From positions 11,703-75,702 of the forward strand of contig CAVAKZ010000006.1 in assembly GCA_963589425.1 (NCBI GenBank): a stretch of DNA of 64,000 nt, written 5' to 3'. Below the pieces are notes generated by a model. The model saw only the letters and a list, made by a program, of their open reading frames with translations. It was not told where the DNA came from and made no database searches. The DNA is from CAKRJP01 sp963589425. GTDB taxonomy: Bacteria; Bacillota; Clostridia; Lachnospirales; Lachnospiraceae. Position numbers and translations under genes: made by a program. Shown here piece by piece: positions 24,907 through 33,524 of the stretch. Each line of letters starts with the position of its first letter. Within the stretch, counting starts at the first letter, position 1.

Positions 24907-27291
24907 TTATTTTAGTTCCACAATAGTAACACCGGCGTCGCCTTCGCCGAAGGCTCCCAAGCGGTAGGATTTCACATGTTTTTTCTGACGTCTTAGGTAT
25001 TCGTGGATGCCGGCTCTTAAGGCTCCTGTTCCTTTTCCGTGAACCACACGAACTGTGCTTAAATGGGCCAGGATGGCATCGTCTAAATATTTGTCCAGCT
25101 CAGCCACAGCTTCGTCGACGGTTTTTCCTAATAGGTTGATCTCTGAACTTACCGACAGAGATTTGTTCATCTTTACCTTGCCCTTTCCGGTGCCGGATTT
25201 TTTTGCCTGAACTGCAGCATAGGAAGGTTGTTCCTCTATAATCTGCAAATCTGACATAGGAATTTGGGAACGGAGAATTCCCATTTGTACCGTCACATTG
25301 CCTCTGGAGTCTGGGAGAGAATTTACAATACCTGTAAGATTCATGCTGAGAACCTTTACGGAATCTCCCAAGTGGAAGTCGGAAGCCTTGTGCTCTTTAG
25401 CAGGTTTTTCTACCTTTTGCTGCATAGCTTTTTCCGTCTTCTTCATTTTTTGACGGAGTCTTTCTCTTTCCCGCTCCATGGCGGCCGCATCGATTCCATT
25501 TTTTCCAAACTTGTGGAAGTTGCGCATGGTCTCGTCAGCTTCCTTCTTGGCCTCTGCCAAAATAGAGTGGGCCTCCTCATTGGCTTCTCTAAGAATTCGC
25601 TCCTTTTGTTTTTCTAACTGCTCATGCTTCTTCTTGGTCTGAGACTTTAGGGCCTCTAATTCCCTTTTGTAGGCAGCGATTTCTTCCTGCTCCTTTTGAA
25701 CGGTACGCTTGCTGGTCTCTAGATCAGTAAGAAGATCTTCAAAGGATTCCTCCTGGTCTGTAAGGCGTCCTTTGGCTTCCTCGATAATATAAGCAGGAAT
25801 TCCAAGCTTCCCTGCAATGGCAAAGGCATTACTTTTTCCCGGAATACCGATTAAGAGCCGGTAGGTAGGGCGAAGGGTTTCTACATCAAATTCACAGCAG
25901 GCATTTTCAACTCCCGGGGTGGATAGGGCGTAAACCTTCAGCTCGCTGTAATGGGTAGTGGCCATGGTGCGAATGCCTCGCTCGTGTAAATGATGCAAAA
26001 TAGAGGTGGCCAAAGCAGCACCTTCTGTCGGATCGGTTCCGGCACCTAACTCATCAAATAGGACTAAGGAATCTTCGTCCACATCCTTTAAGAAGGATAC
26101 AATATTAGTCATATGAGAAGAGAAGGTACTAAGACTTTGCTCAATACTCTGTTCATCCCCGATATCTGCAAAAACATTTTTAAAGACTGCAAGTTCCGAC
26201 CGGTCTAGTGCCGGAATGTGAAGACCAGCCTGGCCCATTAGGGTGAATAATCCAACGGTTTTTAGGGAAACGGTCTTACCACCGGTATTGGGTCCTGTAA
26301 TGATCAGAAGATCAAAAGTATCTCCTAGGCTAATGGTGATAGGGACTACTTTTTTAGGATCGATCAAAGGATGGCGGCCTTCTCGAATGTGGATCCTTCC
26401 ATCAGTGTTGAAAATAGGCTTAGATCCGTTCATTTTAAGGGCGAGATTTCCCCGGGCAAAAATAAAGTCTAAAGCGGACAGTAAGGTATAGTCTGTGCGG
26501 ATGGTATTTACATAATCGGCCACATCGGAACTTAATCTGGCTAGAATTACCTGGATTTCTTCCTGCTCCTTGGCATAAAGCTCCTTTAATTCATTATTTA
26601 ATTTCACAATGGCCATAGGCTCAATGAAAAGGGTGGAGCCTGTGGAGGACTGATCGTGAATTAATCCCTGGACCTGGCTTCGATACTCTGCCTTTACAGG
26701 GATACAATACCTGTCGCCCCGCATGGTAATAATGGCATCCTGCAAATAGGAACGAAGAGAGCCATTTACCAAACTAGACAGGGTGCTGTGGACCTTGTCA
26801 TTGATTTGGCCCATGGAGCGGCGGATCTTCTTAAGCTCCGGGCTGGCATCATCGCTGATCTCATCCTCAGCAAGGATACAGCGGTTGATTTCTGTGGACA
26901 GCAGGCTAAGCGGCTCCAGCTCTTCAAAAAAAGGATCCAGGCAGTCAGTTTCCGAGTCGTTATTGTCCCGTCTTCCGTAAGCCTTTGCATGGCCTGCAGT
27001 CTCAAGGAGCTTGCAGATTCGAAGGAGTTCTCCGCTGCCTAAGGTGGAGCCGATTTCCAGGCGCCTTAAGGATTCGTTTACCGGATTGCAATTACTGAGG
27101 GATAAATGGCCCTTTTTTACAATGCGGGTAAAGGCGGCAGCAGTTTCTTCCTGCATGCGGTTAATTTCGTTAATATCTGTTTTGGGTTTCAGCTTTCGGC
27201 ACTTCTCCTTGCCGCTAAAGGAGGAGGCCTGATCAATCAATAAATTAATGATTTTATCATATTCCAATTTTATTAAAGTTTTTTTATTCAT
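24907..27291 (-). CDS. mutS2: MutS2-family ATPase/endonuclease
   Basis: A 794-residue MutS2, close to the usual 780-800. It lacks the MutS mismatch-binding domain. It has the core helical domain (about 1-300), an ABC-type ATPase with P-loop GPNTGGKT near 331-338, SLSTFSSHMTNI and the Walker B region SLVLFDELGAGTDPTEGAALA, a long charged coiled coil (about 515-640), and a C-terminal Smr nuclease domain (about 715-794) with VRVVHGKGTGALR. The family suppresses homologous recombination and, in Bacillus, helps rescue collided ribosomes. ATG 27291 is taken as start, as MNKKTLIKLEYDKI aligns with family N-termini; an upstream ATG at 27333 adds 14 atypical residues. Confidence 0.95.
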   Translation of the reverse strand: MNKKTLIKLEYDKIINLLIDQASSFSGKEKCRKLKPKTDINEINRMQEETAAAFTRIVKKGHLSLSNCNPVNESLRRLEIGSTLGSGELLRICKLLETAGHAKAYGRRDNNDSETDCLDPFFEELEPLSLLSTEINRCILAEDEISDDASPELKKIRRSMGQINDKVHSTLSSLVNGSLRSYLQDAIITMRGDRYCIPVKAEYRSQVQGLIHDQSSTGSTLFIEPMAIVKLNNELKELYAKEQEEIQVILARLSSDVADYVNTIRTDYTLLSALDFIFARGNLALKMNGSKPIFNTDGRIHIREGRHPLIDPKKVVPITISLGDTFDLLIITGPNTGGKTVSLKTVGLFTLMGQAGLHIPALDRSELAVFKNVFADIGDEQSIEQSLSTFSSHMTNIVSFLKDVDEDSLVLFDELGAGTDPTEGAALATSILHHLHERGIRTMATTHYSELKVYALSTPGVENACCEFDVETLRPTYRLLIGIPGKSNAFAIAGKLGIPAYIIEEAKGRLTDQEESFEDLLTDLETSKRTVQKEQEEIAAYKRELEALKSQTKKKHEQLEKQKERILREANEEAHSILAEAKKEADETMRNFHKFGKNGIDAAAMERERERLRQKMKKTEKAMQQKVEKPAKEHKASDFHLGDSVKVLSMNLTGIVNSLPDSRGNVTVQMGILRSQIPMSDLQIIEEQPSYAAVQAKKSGTGKGKVKMNKSLSVSSEINLLGKTVDEAVAELDKYLDDAILAHLSTVRVVHGKGTGALRAGIHEYLRRQKKHVKSYRLGAFGEGDAGVTIVELK

Positions 27292-27504
27292 ATTTAATCT
27301 TCTTTCATTTCCAAACTTTGGCATCAGTATCATATCATGATTTTAACTTTTTATAAATGATGTAAGGGGAGAAATCTGCAAGATTAGCGGTTGGCATGTT
27401 TTTGCTTGTAGAGTATAATAAAGAAGATAGTGAGTAACTCCTTTTTAAGAAATTGACAGGAAGGATGCCGGCATTTAAGGGTTCGTTCTAAGGAGAGGCC
27501 GCCT

Positions 27505-28800
27505 ATGAAAGATCAGGATGAAAAGAAGAATCCAGGGGATGAATATTCTTTTGTTCAAGAAACCATAAAAGATCAGGACAAGAAGAAAAAAGGAAAAAAA
27601 GATATTAGCAGAATGATTATTTTGGGGCTTGTTTTCGGTGTGGTGGCAAGCACTACTTTTTGTGTCACCAAGGCCTGGTTGGATGGCCGCTTGAAGACGG
27701 AAAGGGTGCTTGTGGAGATTCCCAAGGAGGAGTCTGAAAATGATGATGGGGATGCCTCCGATGCAGGGGAAAACGCAGATACAGATGAGAAAAAAACGGA
27801 TCAGCAGGAGTCCGAGGAAGCCTCAAGTGAGCTTACGGTAGACAGCTACAGACAGCTGCAGACTTCTCTGACAGAGGTAGGAAATGAGGCCTCCAAATCA
27901 GTGGTAGACATTTTGAGCCTGGAAGAGGGAGCAGATTTTAGCTCGGCTAATTATGATGCAAAAAATGACACGGCGGGGCTCATAGTGGCTGATAACGGAA
28001 AGGAACTTCTGATTTTTGGAAAGACGGAGATTATTGCAGATTCCAAGCCTATTCGAGTTACTTTCTGTGATGGGAATTCAGTTGATGCCACATTGAAAAA
28101 GCAAGATGCTTCTCTGGGATTTGGAATCTATGCAGTAAAGCAGGAAGATATTTCGGATAGCACCTGGGAGAAGATTCAGGTGGCCAGCCTTGGCACCACT
28201 TCAGGGGCCGTAAAGGGAGATGCCATTATTGTACTGGGAAATCCCTTTGGCTATTCCGGTGCAATGGGATTTGGTACAGTGTCTACCAATAAGAATACAG
28301 TGACTAAGGCAGATGGGGTTTACAGGCTGATCTGCACCGACATAGGAGCTGCCACCAACGGAAGCGGCGTTATAGTAAATGCAGATGGCGAAGTGGTAGG
28401 TATTATTGATCAGACCGTGTCAGACCAGTCCAGCATGAACCTGGTAACAGGATATGGGATTTCTGATTTGAAGAAAATTATAGAAGCCTTATCAAACGGC
28501 CAAAGTATTCCTTATATAGGAATCCGTGGCATTACGGTGACAGAAGAAATCGAAGCCCAGGGAGTTCCAGAGGGGGTTTATGTTCAGGAGACAATTGCAG
28601 ACGCTCCGGCTATGGAGGCGGGAATTCGAAGCGGTGATGTGATCACAGCTGTCGGAGATAGCAAGGTGGATTCTATAGAAGCCTATCGCCGCGCCCTCCT
28701 AAAGCTTTCTGTAGGAGATAAGGTTAAGATTTCCGGAAAATGTAAGGGCACCAACGGCTATGTGGATGTGAAATTCACAGTTACTGTTGGGGAAAATTAA
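27505..28800 (+). CDS. HtrA/DegP-like membrane protein with PDZ domain, catalytic triad not recognisable
   Basis: A 431-residue protein: Lys-rich cytoplasmic start, one membrane helix (about 37-57), an acidic linker (70-110), a trypsin-like domain of the HtrA type (about 120-330) and a PDZ domain (about 335-431: APAMEAGIRSGDVITAVGDSKV). The fold is recognisable from ASLGTTSGAVKGDAIIVLGNPFGY and NADGEVVGII. Yet the sites of the triad are changed: where HtrA has TNxHV there is FGKTE (172-175), where it has the Asp before LAV there is LGFGI (about Gly205), and where it has GNSGG there is TNGSG (284-288). It is probably an inactive, membrane-anchored pseudoprotease that binds peptides. The start follows AGGAGAGGCCGCCT. 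Confidence 0.85.
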   Translation: MKDQDEKKNPGDEYSFVQETIKDQDKKKKGKKDISRMIILGLVFGVVASTTFCVTKAWLDGRLKTERVLVEIPKEESENDDGDASDAGENADTDEKKTDQQESEEASSELTVDSYRQLQTSLTEVGNEASKSVVDILSLEEGADFSSANYDAKNDTAGLIVADNGKELLIFGKTEIIADSKPIRVTFCDGNSVDATLKKQDASLGFGIYAVKQEDISDSTWEKIQVASLGTTSGAVKGDAIIVLGNPFGYSGAMGFGTVSTNKNTVTKADGVYRLICTDIGAATNGSGVIVNADGEVVGIIDQTVSDQSSMNLVTGYGISDLKKIIEALSNGQSIPYIGIRGITVTEEIEAQGVPEGVYVQETIADAPAMEAGIRSGDVITAVGDSKVDSIEAYRRALLKLSVGDKVKISGKCKGTNGYVDVKFTVTVGEN

Positions 28801-28893
28801 AGATACTTAAAATAGAGATATAAGACTAGCTAGATGAACATGATGAGATTAGTATAGTGAGATAGGCATAGAAAGATGAGGATTTAAATAATT

Positions 28894-29835
28894 ATGAGAT
28901 ATATCGATACATTGAGAGACGGAGAGACCATACGAAACATTTACATGTGCAAAAGCAAGCGTTCGGCGGAAACCAGAAGCGGAAAGCCTTACGATAATTT
29001 GGTCTTGCAGGATAAGACAGGAACCCTAGATGGCAAGGTGTGGGATCCAAATTCCGGCGGAATTGCAGATTATGACGAGAAAGATTTTATAGAAGTTTAC
29101 GGGGAGGTCATTACCTATAATAATAACCTCCAGCTTAATATCAAACAGATTCGCAAGGCCTCAGAAGAAGAGTACGTGGTTTCTGATTATATGCCGGCTA
29201 CAGAGAAGGATCCGGAGGCTATGTGGCAGCAGCTTTTGGCTTATGTGAAAGAGATTGAAAATCCATATCTTAGACAAGCCGTAGAATATTATTTCGTAAA
29301 GAATGATGACTTTATTAAGACCTTTAAAGGCCACTCTGCAGCAAAAACTGTACACCACGGTTTTGTAGGAGGCCTTCTAGAGCACACCCTTAGTGTAGTG
29401 AAATTCTGCGAGTACATGGCCGGAGCCTATAGCATCTTAAATAAAGATCTTTTGTATGCGGCTGCTATCTGTCATGATATTGGAAAGACTAAGGAATTGT
29501 CTGCATTTCCGGCAAATGATTACACCGATGATGGACAGCTTTTAGGCCATATTGTTATTGGCGTGGAGATGATGGATGAGGCCATCAGGAATATTCCGGA
29601 TTTTCCGCCAAGACTTGCCAGTGAGTTAAAACACTGTATTGTGGCTCACCACGGAGAGTTGGAATTTGGGTCTCCTAAAAAACCTGCCCTGGCAGAAGCA
29701 TTTGCATTAAATTTCGCAGACTGCGCCGATGCAAGACTGCAGACCATTACCGAATTATTTAAAGAAAAGAAGAGCAAGGACTGGTTGGGATTCAACCGTC
29801 TGTTAGACACAAACATTAGAAAGACAAGTATCTAG
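28894..29835 (+). CDS. yhaM: 3'-5' exoribonuclease YhaM family protein
   Basis: A 313-residue protein with an N-terminal OB-fold domain (about 1-90: LVLQDKTGTLDGKVWDP, FIEVYGEVITYNNNLQLNI) and a C-terminal HD domain (about 150-280). The HD metal ligands are visible in HHGFVGGLLEHTLSV, AAICHDIGKTKEL, LGHIVIG and IVAHHGELEFGSP. This is the layout of YhaM, a 3'-to-5' exonuclease of Firmicutes acting on RNA and single-stranded DNA. It lies four bases ahead of the rlmD-like gene, so they are linked. Confidence 0.92.
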   Translation: MRYIDTLRDGETIRNIYMCKSKRSAETRSGKPYDNLVLQDKTGTLDGKVWDPNSGGIADYDEKDFIEVYGEVITYNNNLQLNIKQIRKASEEEYVVSDYMPATEKDPEAMWQQLLAYVKEIENPYLRQAVEYYFVKNDDFIKTFKGHSAAKTVHHGFVGGLLEHTLSVVKFCEYMAGAYSILNKDLLYAAAICHDIGKTKELSAFPANDYTDDGQLLGHIVIGVEMMDEAIRNIPDFPPRLASELKHCIVAHHGELEFGSPKKPALAEAFALNFADCADARLQTITELFKEKKSKDWLGFNRLLDTNIRKTSI

Positions 29836-29837
29836 GT

Positions 29838-31229
29838 ATGTTTAAGAAAAATGACATGGTAACCGTGGACATCACTGATATGGGTGTAGGCGGTGAAGGA
29901 ATCGGAAAAGTAGAGGGCTATACCCTTTTTATTAAGGATGCGGTGATCGGAGACCGGGTGGAAGTAAAAATTGTCAAGGCTAAAAAAAACTATGGCTATG
30001 GCCGCCTTATGAAGATCCTTGCCTCTTCAAAAGATAGGGTAGAACCAGTCTGTCCTTATGCCAGAAAATGTGGGGGTTGTCAGATTCAGGAAATGGCCTA
30101 TGACAGACAGCTTGCCTTTAAAGACCAGAAGGTGCGGGGAAATTTGGAACGAATAGGAGGATTTTCTTCGGAATATTTGGATCGCATTATGGAACCGGTG
30201 GTGGGAATGGAAGATCCCTTTCACTATAGAAATAAGGCTCAGTTCCCCTTTGGAACCGACAAGAATGGAGAACCAGTGACGGGATTTTATGCAGGCCGCA
30301 CCCATGATATTATTGCCAATACCGATTGTGCCTTGGGAGTACCGGTAAATAAAGAAATCCTGGAGATTACCCTGAATTTTATGAAGCGTAGTCATATACC
30401 AGCTTACGATGAGACCACAGGAGAGGGCCTTATTCGCCATGCTCTGATCCGCTATGGATTTACCACAAAAGAGATTATGGTCTGCTATGTGATCAATGGC
30501 AGTGGAATCCCAAATGTCAGAGACTTGGTGGAAAGCTTAAGAGAAATTCCTGGTATGACCAGTATTAGCATTAGCCCTAATACCAAGCGGAATAATGTGA
30601 TCATGGGAGATACTTATAAGGTATTGTGGGGCCAGGGATATATCACAGACTATATTGGAGATGTAAAATATCAGATTTCCCCCCTTTCCTTTTATCAGGT
30701 GAATCCTGTGCAGACCAAGAAACTATACAATCTGGCGCTGGAATATGCAGACTTAAAAGGAAATGAAACTGTTTGGGATCTCTACTGTGGTATTGGAACC
30801 ATTTCCCTATTTCTAGCCCAGAAAGCAAAACAAGTTTACGGGGTGGAGATTATTCCTCAGGCTATAGAAGATGCCAAGACAAATGCCAAGATCAATGGCT
30901 TTACCAATGCAGAGTTTTATGTAGGAAAATCAGAAGAAATCCTTCCGGCTTACTACCAAGAGTATGAGAAAACTCACCGGGGAGAAAAAGCCCATGCAGA
31001 TGTAATTGTGGTAGATCCCCCAAGAAAGGGCTGCGAAGAAGCCCTTTTACATACCATGGCAGATATGAAGCCGGATCGAATTGTCTATGTCAGCTGTGAT
31101 TCGGCTACTCTGGCTAGGGACTTGAAGATCCTAAGGGAGAGGGGATATGAACCAAAGAGGGGAAGAGCGGTAGATCAATTCCCAATGAGCGTACATACAG
31201 AAGCCTGCGTTCTCTTGGAGAGGATTTAA
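29838..31229 (+). CDS. rlmD: 23S rRNA (uracil-C5)-methyltransferase RlmD/RlmCD family
   Basis: A 463-residue class I methyltransferase. An N-terminal TRAM domain (about 1-60, KNDMVTVDITDMGVGGEGIGKVEG) binds RNA; the cysteines in CPYARKCGGCQ, with a fourth in NTDCALG, form the iron-sulfur site; the SAM domain has DLYCGIGTISLFLA, VIVVDPPRKGCEEA and the catalytic YVSCDSATLARDL. It methylates U1939, and in Firmicutes a single enzyme of this family may also modify U747. It begins two bases after the yhaM stop. Confidence 0.94.
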   Translation: MFKKNDMVTVDITDMGVGGEGIGKVEGYTLFIKDAVIGDRVEVKIVKAKKNYGYGRLMKILASSKDRVEPVCPYARKCGGCQIQEMAYDRQLAFKDQKVRGNLERIGGFSSEYLDRIMEPVVGMEDPFHYRNKAQFPFGTDKNGEPVTGFYAGRTHDIIANTDCALGVPVNKEILEITLNFMKRSHIPAYDETTGEGLIRHALIRYGFTTKEIMVCYVINGSGIPNVRDLVESLREIPGMTSISISPNTKRNNVIMGDTYKVLWGQGYITDYIGDVKYQISPLSFYQVNPVQTKKLYNLALEYADLKGNETVWDLYCGIGTISLFLAQKAKQVYGVEIIPQAIEDAKTNAKINGFTNAEFYVGKSEEILPAYYQEYEKTHRGEKAHADVIVVDPPRKGCEEALLHTMADMKPDRIVYVSCDSATLARDLKILRERGYEPKRGRAVDQFPMSVHTEACVLLERI

Positions 31230-31260
31230 CCATGTGCAATTCGAGACGGTTAGAAGTGAG

Positions 31261-31282
31261 GCAAGGAGTAAAATCTCCTTGC
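31261..31282 (+). terminator. Hairpin downstream of rlmD
   Basis: A perfect 8-bp stem GCAAGGAG / CTCCTTGC with loop TAAAAT, followed by ATTTAGC and no T-run. It could be a weak terminator for the yhaM-rlmD pair; it also overlaps the -35 box of the next promoter. Confidence 0.45.
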
Positions 31283-31307
31283 ATTTAGCTTCATTCAGGT
31301 GCATAAT
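31279..31307 (+). promoter_or_regulatory. Promoter of the TPP-riboswitch operon
   Basis: TTGCAT (31279-31284) and CATAAT (31302-31307) with 17-bp spacing, placing the expected start about 20 bases before the aptamer. Confidence 0.55.
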
Positions 31308-31326
31308 GGCACTAGACAGCAATTGA

Positions 31327-31432
31327 ATATTGTAAATGGGGAGCTGGTGAAAACCGGCTGAGAGGAAACGTGATTCCGTTTCGACCCACAAAAACCTGAT
31401 TTGGATAATGCCAACGGAGGGAATGTATATCA
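31327..31432 (+). promoter_or_regulatory. TPP riboswitch (thi-box aptamer)
   Basis: The core elements of the TPP aptamer are present in order: GGGGAGCTGG, the T-loop ACCGGCTGAGA, GACCC after a variable P3 hairpin, ACCTGATTTGGATAATGCCA, and the closing CGGAGGGAA. It senses thiamine pyrophosphate in the nascent RNA. A terminator hairpin follows at 31443-31467, so high TPP is expected to switch off thiW and thiC by premature termination. Confidence 0.95.
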
Positions 31433-31442
31433 TGTGATTGAA

Positions 31443-31467
31443 AGAGATGCCCTCGCATCTCTTTTTT
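31443..31467 (+). terminator. Expression-platform terminator of the TPP riboswitch
   Basis: AGAGATGC (31443-31450) pairs with GCATCTCT (31455-31462), loop CCTC, followed by a T-run. It lies 18-40 bases after the aptamer. Confidence 0.9.
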
Positions 31468-31576
31468 ATTTTGAATGGTTGGTTGAATCTTCACTTAGGT
31501 GGAGATTTTTTTATGCAATTTTGTTTCATAATGGGTTTTCAATAGACAATTGCGAAAAAGAAAGGAGACTCTGATT

Positions 31577-32086
31577 ATGAACGAAAACGACAAGACAAAA
31601 AAATTAGCCTTGGCTGGGGTCCTTACTGCTCTTGCAGTGGTGGGAAGCTTTTTAAGTATTCCTGTGGCAGGAAGTAAATGCGCACCGGTGCAGCATATGG
31701 TCAACATTCTTGCGGCCGTCAGCCTAGGACCCGGATGGGGACTTGCCATTGCATTTTGCGCAAGCTTACTCCGTAACCTACTGGGACTTGGAAGCTTGAT
31801 GGCTTTCCCGGGAAGTATGGTAGGAGCCCTGTGCTGTGGACTGGTTTACAAGAAATGTAGGGTATTAAGCCTGACCTGCCTTGCTGAGGCAATCGGCACG
31901 GGCCTCTTGGGAGGACTTGCTGCCTATCCTGTAGCCCGTTTTCTTATGGGAGCAGCACCGGCAGGATTATTTGTCTATGTGATCCCCTTCCTGATTTCTA
32001 CAGTTGCAGGAAGCATTCTTGCCTTTGTCCTGATTTCTATACTTCAGAAAAGTGGAGTTAAGACACAGGCAACTTCTATAAAGTAA
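31577..32086 (+). CDS. thiW: ThiW, substrate-binding subunit of a thiazole ECF transporter
   Basis: A 169-residue very hydrophobic protein with about five or six membrane helices. KLALAGVLTALAVVGSF, SIPVAGSKCAPVQHMVNILA, LGPGWGLAIAFCASLLRNLLGLGS and AFPGSMVGALCCGL match ThiW, the S component predicted to import hydroxyethylthiazole, a thiamine precursor, with a shared ECF energizing module. No ecfA or ecfT gene is in the window. ATG 31577 is chosen because AAAGGAG precedes it. It lies under the TPP riboswitch and ahead of thiC, so the cell pairs thiazole salvage with its own pyrimidine synthesis. Confidence 0.92.
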   Translation: MNENDKTKKLALAGVLTALAVVGSFLSIPVAGSKCAPVQHMVNILAAVSLGPGWGLAIAFCASLLRNLLGLGSLMAFPGSMVGALCCGLVYKKCRVLSLTCLAEAIGTGLLGGLAAYPVARFLMGAAPAGLFVYVIPFLISTVAGSILAFVLISILQKSGVKTQATSIK

Positions 32087-32116
32087 ATTTTATTCAATAG
32101 ATGGAGGAACAATAAC

Positions 32117-33427
32117 ATGAGAAACTACACAACCCAAATGGATGCTGCCAGAAAAGGAATTGTGACAGCTGAGATTAAGCTGGTAGCAGAAAAAGAAGGC
32201 ATGGAAATCGAAAAACTAATGGCCCTGGTGGCGGAAGGAAAGGTGGCAATCTGTGCAAACAAGAATCATGCTTGTCTGAGCGCAGAAGGTGTTGGAAGTA
32301 TGCTTCGCACAAAGATCAATGTGAATCTGGGAGTTTCCAGGGACTGTAAGGACTATGACATTGAAATGAAGAAGGTCATGAGTGCAGTAGAACTTGGAGC
32401 GGAAGCCATTATGGACCTTTCCAGCCATGGAAATACCCAGCCTTTCCGGCAAAAGCTTACTAGGGAATGTCCGGTTATGATCGGTACCGTTCCGGTGTAT
32501 GACAGCGTTATCCACTATCAGAGAGACCTTGCCACGCTGACTGCCAAGGATTTTGTGGATGTGATCCGTATGCATGCAGAAGATGGTGTTGATTTTGTGA
32601 CATTACACTGTGGAATCACTCGAAAAACCATTGAGCAGATTAAAAAGCACAAGCGAAAAATGAATATTGTAAGCCGGGGAGGAAGTCTTGTATTTGCATG
32701 GATGTGTATGACAGGAGAAGAAAATCCGTTTTATGAATATTACGATGAGATTCTGGATATTTGTGAAGAATACGATGTAACTATTTCCCTGGGAGATGCC
32801 TGTCGCCCGGGCTGTCTTGCAGATGCTACAGATGTATGCCAGATTGAAGAACTGGTTCGTCTAGGAGAGCTTACCAAACGCGCTTGGGCTCACAATGTAC
32901 AGGTTATGGTAGAAGGACCTGGCCATGTGCCGCTAGATCAGGTGGCTGCAAATATGAAGGTCCAGCAAAGTATTTGTATGGGAGCACCCTTTTATGTGCT
33001 GGGACCTTTGGTTACAGATATTGCTCCGGGCTATGATCATATTACAGCAGCCATCGGAGGCGCCGTTGCAGCCATGAATGGGGCTGCCTTCTTGTGTTAT
33101 GTAACACCGGCAGAGCATCTTGCCCTTCCAAATGTAGAAGATACTAAACAGGGAATCATTGCCTCAAAGATCGCTGCCCATGCAGCTGATATTGCTAAAG
33201 GAATTCCAGGTGCCAGAGATATAGATGACAAAATGGCAGATGCTAGGAGAGTTTTAGATTGGGATGCCCAGTATGCCTGTGCCCTGGATCCGGAAACAGC
33301 CAAAGCAATTCGCGACAGCAGAAAGCCAGAAGATGATCATAGTGATACCTGCAGTATGTGTGGAAAATTCTGCGCTGTTAGAAGTATGAACAAGGCCCTG
33401 GCCGGAGAATATATTGATATTTTATAA
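32117..33427 (+). CDS. thiC: Phosphomethylpyrimidine synthase ThiC
   Basis: A 436-residue radical-SAM enzyme that turns aminoimidazole ribotide into hydroxymethylpyrimidine phosphate for thiamine synthesis. Family marks include TQMDAARKGI, NANHA-like NKNHACLSAEG, AIMDLSSHG, DFVTLHCGI, SLGDACRPGC, VMVEGPGHVP and GAPFYVLGPLVTDIAPGYDH. The C-terminal cluster-binding cysteines read CSMCGKFC, a C-x2-C-x3-C spacing, one residue shorter than the C-x2-C-x4-C of long proteobacterial ThiC. The protein is the short form usual in anaerobes. It starts 30 nt after thiW and is closed by a terminator. Confidence 0.96.
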   Translation: MRNYTTQMDAARKGIVTAEIKLVAEKEGMEIEKLMALVAEGKVAICANKNHACLSAEGVGSMLRTKINVNLGVSRDCKDYDIEMKKVMSAVELGAEAIMDLSSHGNTQPFRQKLTRECPVMIGTVPVYDSVIHYQRDLATLTAKDFVDVIRMHAEDGVDFVTLHCGITRKTIEQIKKHKRKMNIVSRGGSLVFAWMCMTGEENPFYEYYDEILDICEEYDVTISLGDACRPGCLADATDVCQIEELVRLGELTKRAWAHNVQVMVEGPGHVPLDQVAANMKVQQSICMGAPFYVLGPLVTDIAPGYDHITAAIGGAVAAMNGAAFLCYVTPAEHLALPNVEDTKQGIIASKIAAHAADIAKGIPGARDIDDKMADARRVLDWDAQYACALDPETAKAIRDSRKPEDDHSDTCSMCGKFCAVRSMNKALAGEYIDIL

Positions 33428-33440
33428 GAATAATTTGTAG

Positions 33441-33470
33441 AAGAACCGGTTTATAATCGGTTCTTTTTTT
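33441..33470 (+). terminator. Terminator of thiW-thiC
   Basis: GAACCG (33443-33448) pairs with CGGTTC (33458-33463), with a TTTTTTT tail. Confidence 0.85.
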
Positions 33471-33524
33471 CTCGTCCCCTTGGATGCTATAATGAACACA
33501 TATAGCATGGAGAGGAAAAAAGCG

